A DNA stretch of 30,996 nucleotides from NCBI GenBank assembly GCA_937926065.1, contig CALANM010000225.1:1-30996 (forward strand), read 5' to 3'. Positions within the stretch are counted from its first letter, which is position 1. Every line of letters begins with the position of its first letter. The notes below the pieces were generated by a model. That model did not search any database. It was not told the origin of the DNA and worked only from the letters and a program-made list of their open reading frames with translations. The DNA is from an uncultured Microbacterium sp. GTDB lineage: Bacteria > Actinomycetota > Actinomycetes > Actinomycetales > Microbacteriaceae. Positions 1 to 7,411 of the stretch are shown piece by piece. Position numbers and translations under genes: made by a program.

Positions 1-2169
1 CGGCAGGAACGGCGCGAGATGGGCCTTGGCCGCCACGGGGCCGACACCGGGGCCGCCGCCGCCATGCGGGATGGCGAACGTCTTGTGGAGGTTCAGGTGC
101 GACACGTCGCCGCCGAGGTCGCCGAAGCGGGCGAACCCCAGCAGGGCATTGAGGTTCGCCCCGTCGACGTACACCTGACCGCCGGCCTCGTGGACCGCGC
201 GCGTGATGTCGATGACGTCGTGCTCGTACACGCCGTGCGTCGACGGGTAGGTGATCATGAGCGCCGCCAGGCTGTCGCCATGGGCGGCGATCTTCTCGCG
301 GAGGTCGCCGAGATCCACGTTGCCCGCTTCATCGCACGCCACGACGACGACCTTCATGCCCGCCAGCACCGCTGACGCCGCGTTGGTCCCGTGCGCTGAT
401 GAGGGAATGAGACAGACATCGCGGTGCGCGTCGCCGTTCGCATGGTGGTATCCCCGGATCGCGAGGAGGCCCGCCAGCTCGCCCTGCGAGCCCGCGTTGG
501 GCTGCAGCGAGACAGCGTCGTAGCCGGTGACCTCCGCGAGCCATGACTCGAGCTGCTCGATCATGACCAGGTAGCCCGCGACGTCCTCGGCAGGCGCGAA
601 GGGGTGCACGCGCGCGAACTCGGGCCACGACACGGCTGCCATCTCGGTGGCGGCGTTGAGCTTCATGGTGCACGAACCGAGCGGAATCATGCCGCGGTCG
701 AGCGCGTAGTCACGATCGGCGAGCTGCTTGAGGTAGCGCATCATGGCCGTCTCCGAGCGGTGCGCGTGAAAGACGGGATGGGTGAGGCAGGCGTCCTCAC
801 GCAGCAGCGCCTCCGGCAGCGCCGTCTCGGACACGAGCGCGAACGCGCGCTGCGCCGGAGCCCCGAACACCTGGGCGAGCGCGTTGAGATCGTCGATCGT
901 CGTGGCCTCGTCGACCGAGATGCCGACGGAGTCGGAATCGCGGAACCACAGCTGCATCCCGCGCTGCCGCGCCGCCGCGACCTTCGCCTCTGCCTCGCCC
1001 GGCGTCTTGACGACGAGCGTGTCGAAGAAGTGCTCGTGCAGCACCTCGACGCCCGCGTCGGACAGCCAGTCGCGCAGCAGACGGGCCCTTCCCGCGACGC
1101 CCGCCGCGATCGACCGCAGCCCGTCGGGGCCGTGGTACACCGCGTACATCGACGCCATGACGGCCAGCAGGACCTGCGCGGTGCAGATGTTGCTCGTCGC
1201 CTTCTCGCGTCGGATGTGCTGCTCGCGGGTCTGCAGCGACAGACGGTACGCGGCGTGGCCGGCGGCATCCTGGGAGACTCCCACGAGGCGGCCGGGGAGC
1301 TGCCGCTCGAGCCCTGTGCGCACAGCCATGTAGCCCGCGTGCGGGCCGCCGAAGCCCATCGGGACGCCGAAGCGCTGTGTCGTGCCCACAGCGATGTCCG
1401 CACCGAGCGATCCCGGCGAGCGAAGGAGCGTGAGTGCGAGGAGATCGGCAGCCACCACGGCCAGGCCGCCTTGGGCCTGCACGGCGGCGATGACCTCCGA
1501 CGGGTCCCACACCCGACCGCTGGCGCCGGGGTACTGGATGAACGCGCCGAACACGTCGAGGTCGGCGGGCGGCGGCGAGAGATCGTAGGGCGTCTCGTGC
1601 AGCTGGATGCCGAGAGCGGCGGCCCGGTGCGCGAGCAGCGCCTTGGTCTGCGGCAGCGCATCGGAGTCGACGAGGAAGACGTTGGAGCGGCTCTTCGACG
1701 CCCGACGCGCGACGAGCATCCCTTCCACGACAGCGGTGGCCTCATCGAGCATCGACGCATTGGCTGTCTGCAGCCCTGTGAGGTCGGCGACCATCGTCTG
1801 GAAGTTGATGAGCGCTTCGAGGCGTCCCTGCGAGATCTCGGGCTGGTACGGCGTGTAGGCCGTGTACCAGGACGGGTTCTCCAAGACGTTCCGAGCGATC
1901 ACCGAGGGCGTGATCGTGTCGTAGTAGCCGAGTCCGATGAACGAGCGGGCGACGCGGTTCTGGGAGGCGAGCTCACGCAGCTCGGCGAGGGCCTCGGCTT
2001 CGGTGGCGGCCGGCGGGATCACCGAATCGGCGATGGGCTCGACCTGGATCGCGGCCGGGACGGCACGCTCGAGGAGCGCGTCGACGGACTCGTAGCCGAG
2101 CGTGGCGAGCATCCGCTCCTGGGCGGGGGCATCGGTGCCGATGTGCCGCCCGGCGAAGGGGATGCTCAC
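1..2169 (-). CDS. gcvP: Glycine dehydrogenase (P-protein of the glycine cleavage system), 3' end cut by window edge
   Basis: P-protein decarboxylates glycine with PLP and passes the aminomethyl group to the lipoyl arm of GcvH. The visible 723 codons are N-terminal and central. Read on the minus strand from a GTG at 2169, the protein begins with FAGRHIGTD, typical of the family, and carries the PLP-lysine segment NLHKTF with K near residue 696, followed by a glycine-rich loop. The family is usually about 950-970 residues, so roughly 230-250 C-terminal residues lie beyond position 1. The GTG overlaps the gcvH stop (GTGA), which implies translational coupling as the third gene of gcvT-gcvH-gcvP. 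No frame break is visible. Identity is very secure. The start rests on the overlap and the conserved N-terminus. Confidence 0.97.
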   Translation of the reverse strand, partial: MSIPFAGRHIGTDAPAQERMLATLGYESVDALLERAVPAAIQVEPIADSVIPPAATEAEALAELRELASQNRVARSFIGLGYYDTITPSVIARNVLENPSWYTAYTPYQPEISQGRLEALINFQTMVADLTGLQTANASMLDEATAVVEGMLVARRASKSRSNVFLVDSDALPQTKALLAHRAAALGIQLHETPYDLSPPPADLDVFGAFIQYPGASGRVWDPSEVIAAVQAQGGLAVVAADLLALTLLRSPGSLGADIAVGTTQRFGVPMGFGGPHAGYMAVRTGLERQLPGRLVGVSQDAAGHAAYRLSLQTREQHIRREKATSNICTAQVLLAVMASMYAVYHGPDGLRSIAAGVAGRARLLRDWLSDAGVEVLHEHFFDTLVVKTPGEAEAKVAAARQRGMQLWFRDSDSVGISVDEATTIDDLNALAQVFGAPAQRAFALVSETALPEALLREDACLTHPVFHAHRSETAMMRYLKQLADRDYALDRGMIPLGSCTMKLNAATEMAAVSWPEFARVHPFAPAEDVAGYLVMIEQLESWLAEVTGYDAVSLQPNAGSQGELAGLLAIRGYHHANGDAHRDVCLIPSSAHGTNAASAVLAGMKVVVVACDEAGNVDLGDLREKIAAHGDSLAALMITYPSTHGVYEHDVIDITRAVHEAGGQVYVDGANLNALLGFARFGDLGGDVSHLNLHKTFAIPHGGGGPGVGPVAAKAHLAPFLP

Positions 2170-2543
2170 GCCTCGCCGCCCGTGAGGGCGACGTACGCCG
2201 CGCGGTCGAGGAGGCCCTCGAGGGCGCCGTCGACGCGGACCTTGACGAGCCATCCGGCGAAGGCGTCCGCGTTCACGAGCGAGGGGTCTGCGACGACGTC
2301 GTCGTTGATCTCGACGACCTCTCCCGACACGGGGGCGTAGAGCTCGCCGACCGACTTGGTCGACTCGATCTCGCCGCAGACGTCGCCTGCTGTGACGACC
2401 GTGCCGACGGCCGGCAGGTCGACGTAGACGACGTCACCGAGCTTGTCGGCCGCGTAGTCAGTGATGCCGACCGTGGCGACGCCGCCGTCGAGGGCGACCC
2501 ATTCGTGATCCTCGGTGTACTTCAGGCTGTTCAGGTCGGTCAC
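2166..2543 (-). CDS. gcvH: Glycine cleavage system H protein (lipoyl carrier)
   Basis: A 125-residue H protein, the usual family length. It shuttles the aminomethyl intermediate from GcvP to GcvT on a lipoyl-lysine arm. The lipoylation motif GEIESTKSVGELYAPVSG is intact, with K63 as the expected modified lysine, and the N-terminus (YTEDHEWV) is characteristic. The start is a GTG at 2543 overlapping the gcvT stop in GTGA. The same kind of overlap joins gcvH to gcvP, so the three subunits are probably coupled in translation. The lipoylation enzymes and the L-protein (dihydrolipoyl dehydrogenase) are not in this window. Confidence 0.97.
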   Translation of the reverse strand: MTDLNSLKYTEDHEWVALDGGVATVGITDYAADKLGDVVYVDLPAVGTVVTAGDVCGEIESTKSVGELYAPVSGEVVEINDDVVADPSLVNADAFAGWLVKVRVDGALEGLLDRAAYVALTGGEA

Positions 2544-3670
2544 TTTGTCCTCCGGTAGAAAGGCAGTTCGGTCACGGTGGCGGGAATGGCGGTGCCTCGC
2601 ACGTCGATGGCGAGCTCGGTGCCGACGGCGGAGTGCGAAGGCGAGACGTAGGCGAGCGCGATGGGGTGGCCGAGGGTGGGGCTGAGCGCGCCGCTGGTCA
2701 CCTCGCCTACCGGGGTGCCCCCGTCGTCGAGCACGGCGTAGCCGGCACGGCCGGCGCGGCGCCCCTCCGCGATGAGGCCGACGAGCACAGGCGCCTCGGC
2801 GGCGACGACCGACTGCAGGCCGTGCTTTCCGACGAAATCGTCCTTGTCGAGGGCGACGACACGACCGAGTCCTGCCTGAACGGGAACGATGTCGAGCGAG
2901 AGCTCATGGCCGTAGAGCGGCATCCCCGCTTCGAGGCGAAGCGTGTCGCGCGCCGCGAGTCCGGCCGGGACGAGACCGAGCGGCTCCCCCGCCGCCAGCA
3001 GCGCGTCCCACAGCGCGCCCGCCCTGCCGGGCTCGATGTACAGCTCGAAGCCGTCCTCCCCCGTGTAGCCCGTCCGCGCGATGAGCAGCGGGGCGCCGTC
3101 GAACTCGGCGTCGGTCGCCGCGTAATACGGAATCTCGTCGAGCGCACGACCGGGGCGCGAGACACCCGGCGTCGCAGCGAGCACTTCCCGGGCGATCGGC
3201 CCCTGCACGGCGATGAGTGCGTAGGCCTCGGTCTCGTCCGAGACGCTGACGTCGAACCCCGCGGCGCGCTCGAGCAGCGCTTCGACGACGGCGGCGCGGT
3301 TGCCCGCATTGGCGACGACGAAGAATCGCTCGTCGGCGAGCCGATACACGATCAGGTCGTCGATGATGCCACCTGATTCGGCGAGCAGCAGGCTGTACTT
3401 CGCCTTCCAGACGGGGAGCGTCGACAGGCGGCCCGCGAGTGCGTAATCGAGGAAGGCCCCTCCATCCGCGCCTTCGACGACGATCTCGGCCATGTGCGAG
3501 ATGTCGAACAGGCCCGCGGCCCTGCGCACGGCGTGATGCTCCGCGAGGTCGGAGGTGTAGCGCACCGGCATCGACCAGCCGCCGAAGTCCGTGAAGGAGG
3601 CGCCGAGCGCGCGGTGACGATCGGCGAGAGGGGTCTGTGCGCTCTCGCGCGGCGCAGCTGGGTCGGTCAT
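2540..3670 (-). CDS. gcvT: Aminomethyltransferase (T-protein of the glycine cleavage system)
   Basis: T-protein releases ammonia from the aminomethyl-H-protein and transfers the one-carbon unit to tetrahydrofolate. The 376-residue protein shows FTDFGGWSMPV near residue 27, DISHM near 56, the folate-site segment GGIIDDLIVY with the catalytic aspartate at 104-105, and RTGYTGEDGFELY. The ATG at 3670 has GGGAG a few bases upstream. The frame stays open for another 92 codons, but those codons lie across the glycine riboswitch and are not protein. This is the first gene of gcvT-gcvH-gcvP and the direct target of the riboswitch. Confidence 0.97.
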   Translation of the reverse strand: MTDPAAPRESAQTPLADRHRALGASFTDFGGWSMPVRYTSDLAEHHAVRRAAGLFDISHMAEIVVEGADGGAFLDYALAGRLSTLPVWKAKYSLLLAESGGIIDDLIVYRLADERFFVVANAGNRAAVVEALLERAAGFDVSVSDETEAYALIAVQGPIAREVLAATPGVSRPGRALDEIPYYAATDAEFDGAPLLIARTGYTGEDGFELYIEPGRAGALWDALLAAGEPLGLVPAGLAARDTLRLEAGMPLYGHELSLDIVPVQAGLGRVVALDKDDFVGKHGLQSVVAAEAPVLVGLIAEGRRAGRAGYAVLDDGGTPVGEVTSGALSPTLGHPIALAYVSPSHSAVGTELAIDVRGTAIPATVTELPFYRRTK

Positions 3671-3724
3671 GAGTTCTCCCGGGTCGGGCGGGCGGATGCC
3701 GAGGATTCGGCATCCGTGAACTCC

Positions 3725-3920
3725 CCCTCTGTCATTGGCCTGAGAGTTTCGCCTGCGAGCATCGCCTCGCGTGGCTTTCACCGTCGGCACGGCCCTGTAG
3801 AGGGTCGTTTTCCAGAGCGGCCGGACGCGAGCGGTACGCGGACCTGAGAGATTGGCGGGGAGGCTTGCTCCTTCGGTGCCCGGGCGCGGGGCCCGGAGCT
3901 CTCCCGCACACGTCATGCGG
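3725..3920 (-). promoter_or_regulatory. Tandem glycine riboswitch upstream of gcvT
   Basis: The minus-strand leader between the MarP-like gene and gcvT holds two glycine aptamers in series. The first aptamer (about 3838-3914) has GCGGGAGAG, then GGCACCGAAGGAGCAA and CCGCCAATCTCTCAGG. The second (about 3729-3830) has CCGCTCTGGAAA, GGTGAAAGCC and GGCGAAACTCTCAGG. These are the conserved glycine-aptamer elements in the correct order and spacing. In known cases glycine binding switches on gcv expression, so glycine excess should induce this operon. The gap from aptamer 2 to the gcvT ribosome binding site is about 50 bases. I cannot tell from sequence alone whether control is at termination or at translation. 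Confidence 0.95.
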
Positions 3921-3941
3921 CCTGTCTTCAGTTGCAGGCTC

Positions 3942-3947
3942 AGCATA
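3942..3947 (-). promoter_or_regulatory. Candidate -10 element for the gcv operon
   Basis: TATGCT on the minus strand sits about 25 bases before the first riboswitch aptamer, which would place the transcript start near 3935. The -35 region would fall inside the 3' end of the MarP-like gene and does not match TTGACA well. Inferred from position and consensus only. Confidence 0.4.
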
Positions 3948-3955
3948 GCGCGCGG

Positions 3956-5155
3956 CTAGCCCGTGCACTGGCCCGATGAGACGGTGGGTGCCTTCGCCGT
4001 CAGCCCGTCGAGCGCGGGGCGCAGCTCCTCGCTCGTCATCGCGTAGCCGCGGTGCTCCCCGTCGGTGCCACGACCGAAGACCACCCCGATGACGTCGCCC
4101 TCGTCGTCGAGCAGCGGTCCGCCCGAGTTTCCCGGCTGGACGTCGGCGTCGAGCGCGTAGACGGAGCGCGGTGACAGTCCGGACTCGTAGATGTCGGCGA
4201 CCGGCACGGTGACCACCGACAGGATGCCGGCGGCGCTGTTGCGGAACGGCCCGCCGTGGGGGTAGCCCTGGACCGCGGCGCGCGAGCCCGCCGGGAGCGG
4301 ATCGACGATGCCGAGCGGTTCGGCCTCCAGCGCGTCGACGGCGATGACGGCGAGGTCGCCGACGGGGTCGACGTACACGAGCCGGCCCTCTCGGGACTGC
4401 GCGTCGCGCGCGTCTGTGGCCGGCAGCTCCACCATGGGCGTGTCGACACCTGCGACGACGTGCGCGTTGGTCACGATCAGCCCGTCACCGACGACGAAGC
4501 CCGAGCCGGTCATCGAGATGCCGCACGCGTAGGCCGTGCCGCTGATGCGCGCCACCGACGCCGACGCGTGCTGCAGGTCAGGATCGTCGAGGGCGATCGG
4601 CGGCCCGGTGGGCTCCACCACGATGCCGATGACGCTCCCCAGCCGGGGAAGCGTGTCCGTGGTCACGATGCCACGCGCCTGCGTCAGCACGTCGTCGACG
4701 GCCGGCGGTGTGAGGCGGTCGATCAGACGGAGGACCTGCGATGATGCGACCGCCGACGAGACGACGGGGATGCCGGCGGCGGTCACACCGACGCCGACGG
4801 CGAGAAGCGCGAGTGCGGTGACGACCGTCGTCACGATGCCTCCGGCCAAGTGCTCGATGCGGCGCATCGGCGTGCGGTCGACCCCTCGTCGCACGGCAGA
4901 GCCGATCGCCGCGCCGACGAGCGTGACGGCGATGACCGTTCCGATCGCCACCACGGCGAGCGCGGCGCTTCGCCAGGGGCCCACCGGGACGACGCTGGAG
5001 ATGGCGGGGGTGAGCAGGGGCACGAGCCAGAGAGCGAGGAAGCCGCCCGCGACGATGCCGAGTATCGTTCCGAGGCTCGCGAAGAACCCTCGCACGACGC
5101 CCACGACGGCGGCGGCGAACAGGGCGACGACGGCGATGAGGTCGACGACGAGCAT
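3956..5155 (-). CDS. MarP-like membrane-anchored serine protease (CvpA domain plus trypsin-like domain)
   Basis: This 399-residue protein has an N-terminal CvpA-type membrane part with four hydrophobic segments (about 3-20, 29-50, 64-86, 104-128), then an extracytoplasmic trypsin/HtrA-like domain. The catalytic triad is visible: H232 in VTNAHVVAG, D267 in DPVGDLAVIAV and S344 in QPGNSGGP. Cysteines 211 and 397 match the pair that forms the disulfide in Mycobacterium tuberculosis MarP (Rv3671c, 397 residues). MarP protects against acid and oxidative stress by cleaving periplasmic targets. The same role here is inference from architecture and length. AGGAGG lies just upstream of the ATG. It is the only gene between the gcv operon and the divergent nad operon. 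Confidence 0.93.
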   Translation of the reverse strand: MLVVDLIAVVALFAAAVVGVVRGFFASLGTILGIVAGGFLALWLVPLLTPAISSVVPVGPWRSAALAVVAIGTVIAVTLVGAAIGSAVRRGVDRTPMRRIEHLAGGIVTTVVTALALLAVGVGVTAAGIPVVSSAVASSQVLRLIDRLTPPAVDDVLTQARGIVTTDTLPRLGSVIGIVVEPTGPPIALDDPDLQHASASVARISGTAYACGISMTGSGFVVGDGLIVTNAHVVAGVDTPMVELPATDARDAQSREGRLVYVDPVGDLAVIAVDALEAEPLGIVDPLPAGSRAAVQGYPHGGPFRNSAAGILSVVTVPVADIYESGLSPRSVYALDADVQPGNSGGPLLDDEGDVIGVVFGRGTDGEHRGYAMTSEELRPALDGLTAKAPTVSSGQCTG

Positions 5156-5262
5156 GGGGACCTCCTGCTTTCAGGCTACCCGCGCAGGGGCGCTGTGAGG
5201 GATGGCTACCGGCCGGCCCCCGTCGCGTGGTGAGGCGCGATCGTCATCCTGTGTGGCGCTGT

Positions 5263-5290
5263 TTGCCCTTCGGGTCCGTATGACTATAAG
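5263..5290 (+). promoter_or_regulatory. Candidate promoter of the nrtR-nad operon
   Basis: TTGCCC (5263-5268) and TATAAG (5285-5290) are separated by 16 bases and resemble -35 and -10 boxes. A start near 5297 would leave a short leader before the ATG at 5315 and would place the overlapping palindromes at 5282-5314 across the -10 and start site. Confidence 0.5.
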
Positions 5291-5314
5291 ATGTCTCGTG
5301 AAGTTAGAGTCATC
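5282..5314 (+). promoter_or_regulatory. Candidate NrtR/NdnR operator (two overlapping imperfect palindromes)
   Basis: GACTATAA (5282-5289) pairs with TTAGAGTC (5304-5311), and GATGTCTC (5290-5297) pairs with GAGTCATC (5307-5314). Each pair matches at seven of eight positions. They overlap the candidate -10 element, as expected for a repressor site. Assignment to the downstream Nudix-type regulator is inference. I do not know the exact operator of this lineage. Confidence 0.45.
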
Positions 5315-6007
5315 ATGACCAGAACACAGCCCGCCTCAGCCCACGAGTCGATCCGCGTCGCGGTGTCGACCGTCATCTTCAGCCTCCGGCGCGACGCCGA
5401 CGGGGGCGCGCCGCGCATCGTGCTGCCGCTCGTCAAGCGCACGCGAGATCCGCACGAGGGCCAATGGGCGCTGCCTGGCGGCTGGCTCGGCGTCGACGAG
5501 GACCTGGAGACGGCGGCGTCGCGCACCCTCGCCGAGACGACGACGCTCACCCCGAGCTACCTCGAGCAGCTGTACGCCTTCGGCGGCGTCGACCGCTCCC
5601 CCACTCGCGTCGTCTCCATCGTCTACTGGGCGCTGGTGCGCGAGGACGTGTCGCTCAGCTCCGAACAGCACAACGTGGCGTGGTTCGACCAGGCGACGCT
5701 GCCCGAGCTGGCGTTCGACCACAACCGCATCGTCGACTACGCCCTGTGGCGCCTGCGCAACAAGGTCGGCTACAGCCGCATAGCGCACGGCTTCCTCCCC
5801 GACACGTTCACGCTCGCCGAGCTGCGCGAGGTGTACGAGGCGATCCTCGGCCGCCGCCTCGACCCGGCGAACTTCCGCCGCCAGGTCGAGAACTCGCAGA
5901 CCCTCATCCCGACCGACGACTTCCGCACCGGCAGTCACCGGCCCGCCCGCCTGTACCGCTACAACAAGGACGTCGAACTGGCCGACCGAGGCCCGCTCGG
6001 CAGCTGA
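5315..6007 (+). CDS. nrtR: Nudix-domain transcriptional regulator of NAD synthesis (NrtR/NdnR type)
   Basis: An N-terminal Nudix-like domain (SIRVAVSTVIFSLR, then PGGWLGVDEDLETAASRTL) is followed by a C-terminal winged-helix region (FTLAELREVYEAILGRRLDPANFRRQV). This is the NrtR architecture. The Nudix box lacks most of the catalytic REUXEE residues, reading R-T-L-A-E-T-T-T, so it probably senses an ADP-ribose or NAD-type ligand rather than hydrolysing it. In Corynebacterium glutamicum the related NdnR heads an ndnR-nadA-nadC-nadS operon and represses it in response to NAD. Here it precedes nadA-nadB-nadC-nadS by 69 bases. I prefer the ATG at 5315 (230 residues) because the in-frame ATG at 5291 lies inside the promoter and operator and has no ribosome binding site. 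Confidence 0.9.
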   Translation: MTRTQPASAHESIRVAVSTVIFSLRRDADGGAPRIVLPLVKRTRDPHEGQWALPGGWLGVDEDLETAASRTLAETTTLTPSYLEQLYAFGGVDRSPTRVVSIVYWALVREDVSLSSEQHNVAWFDQATLPELAFDHNRIVDYALWRLRNKVGYSRIAHGFLPDTFTLAELREVYEAILGRRLDPANFRRQVENSQTLIPTDDFRTGSHRPARLYRYNKDVELADRGPLGS

Positions 6008-6076
6008 CCCGACACACACCACCCGACCCCGAAGACGCGACAGCACCGCCCGATCCACGCACGAAGGAAACGCATC

Positions 6077-7411
6077 ATGGCCGCCACGATGATCACGCTC
6101 CAGCCGAACCCGAACGGCGAAGGCGCCCGCAGCCTCGACCCCAGCGTCGACCACGAGATCCAGGCGATCGTGTCCGGCCGCCTCGTGGCCGAGACCTGCA
6201 GCACCGACCTCGCGGCCGAGCCGTGGAACTTCGACAGTCGCCCCGGGTACGGCCCAGGGTCATCGATGGGAGACGTCATCCCGACCGGGGCCCCGCGGCA
6301 GGGCGAGCTGCCCGCCGAGTACCGCACGGCATCCGAGCAGGAGCTCGCCGAGCGCATCCGACGGGCGAAGGCGACGCTCGGCGACCGAGTGGTAGTGCTG
6401 GGCCACTTCTACCAGCGCGAGGAGGTCGTGACGCACGCCGACTATGTGGGCGACTCGTTCCAGCTCGCCAACGCCGCCAAGGCGCACCCCGAAGCGGAGG
6501 CGATCGTCTTCTGCGGCGTGCATTTCATGGCCGAGACCGCCGACCTGCTCTCTCGCCCCGAGCAGGCGGTGATCCTCCCGAACCTCGCCGCGGGCTGTTC
6601 GATGGCCGACATGGCCGACATCGACCAGGTGGAGGAGTGCTGGGAGCAGCTGGCTGAGGTGCTGGGCGACCTGGACACCCCGGATGCCGAAGGCCTCCTT
6701 CCCGTCATCCCGGTCACCTACATGAACTCATCGGCGGCGATCAAGGGATTCGTCGGTCGCCACAACGGCATCGTCTGCACATCGTCGAACGCGCGCACGG
6801 TGCTGGAATGGGCGTTCGCCCGAGGACGCCGTGTGCTCTTCTTCCCCGATCAGCACCTCGGACGCAACACGGCGAAGGCGATGGGCGTGCCTCTCGAGCA
6901 GATGCCGATGTGGAACCCGCGTCGCCCCCTCGGCGGTTCGACGGAGGAGCAGATCGGCGACGCCCGCGTCATCCTGTGGCACGGCTTCTGCTCGGTGCAC
7001 CGCCGTTTCACGGTCGACCAGATCGCCAAGGCCCGCGCCGAGCACCCCGGCGTCCGCGTCATCGTTCACCCCGAGTGCCCGATGGAGGTCGTCGACGCCG
7101 CGGACGAGGCAGGCTCGACCGACTACATCCGCAAGGCGATCGAGGCGGCGACCGAGCCCACCGTGTTCGCGATCGGCACCGAGATCAACCTCGTCCAGCG
7201 CCTGGCCGCTGAGCACCCGCAGCACCACATCTTCTGCCTCGACCCCGTCGTCTGCCCATGCTCGACGATGTACCGCATCCACCCGGGATACCTCGCGTGG
7301 GTGCTGGAAGGCCTCGTCGCCGGAGATGTGCGCAACCGCATCACGGTCCCGGCCGACGTCGCCGAGCCCGCGCGCCTGGCCCTCGAGCGGATGCTGGCGG
7401 CCCGCCCGTGA
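6077..7411 (+). CDS. nadA: Quinolinate synthase A
   Basis: NadA condenses iminoaspartate with dihydroxyacetone phosphate to give quinolinate, using an oxygen-sensitive [4Fe-4S] cluster. The 444-residue protein is the longer form of the family. It has VLGHFYQREEVV near 107, VGDSFQLA near 124, FCGVHFMAETA near 145, VTYMNSSAA near 213, GIVCTSSNA near 231 and PECPMEVV near 332. The likely cluster ligands are C146, C234 and one cysteine of VVCPCSTM (C393 or C395). GAAGGAAA lies about eight bases before the ATG. The stop overlaps the nadB start in GTGA. Confidence 0.97.
   Translation: MAATMITLQPNPNGEGARSLDPSVDHEIQAIVSGRLVAETCSTDLAAEPWNFDSRPGYGPGSSMGDVIPTGAPRQGELPAEYRTASEQELAERIRRAKATLGDRVVVLGHFYQREEVVTHADYVGDSFQLANAAKAHPEAEAIVFCGVHFMAETADLLSRPEQAVILPNLAAGCSMADMADIDQVEECWEQLAEVLGDLDTPDAEGLLPVIPVTYMNSSAAIKGFVGRHNGIVCTSSNARTVLEWAFARGRRVLFFPDQHLGRNTAKAMGVPLEQMPMWNPRRPLGGSTEEQIGDARVILWHGFCSVHRRFTVDQIAKARAEHPGVRVIVHPECPMEVVDAADEAGSTDYIRKAIEAATEPTVFAIGTEINLVQRLAAEHPQHHIFCLDPVVCPCSTMYRIHPGYLAWVLEGLVAGDVRNRITVPADVAEPARLALERMLAARP

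Noticed and set aside
604..2340. Long plus-strand open frame (over 570 codons) opposite gcvP and gcvH
   Set aside because: It mirrors the codon pattern of gcvP and gcvH on the other strand, has no domain, and its product is rich in Arg, Gly and His as expected of a GC-rich antisense frame.
3671..3946. 92-codon N-terminal extension of gcvT
   Set aside because: The extension lies across the glycine riboswitch, and the conserved GcvT start with a ribosome binding site is at 3670.
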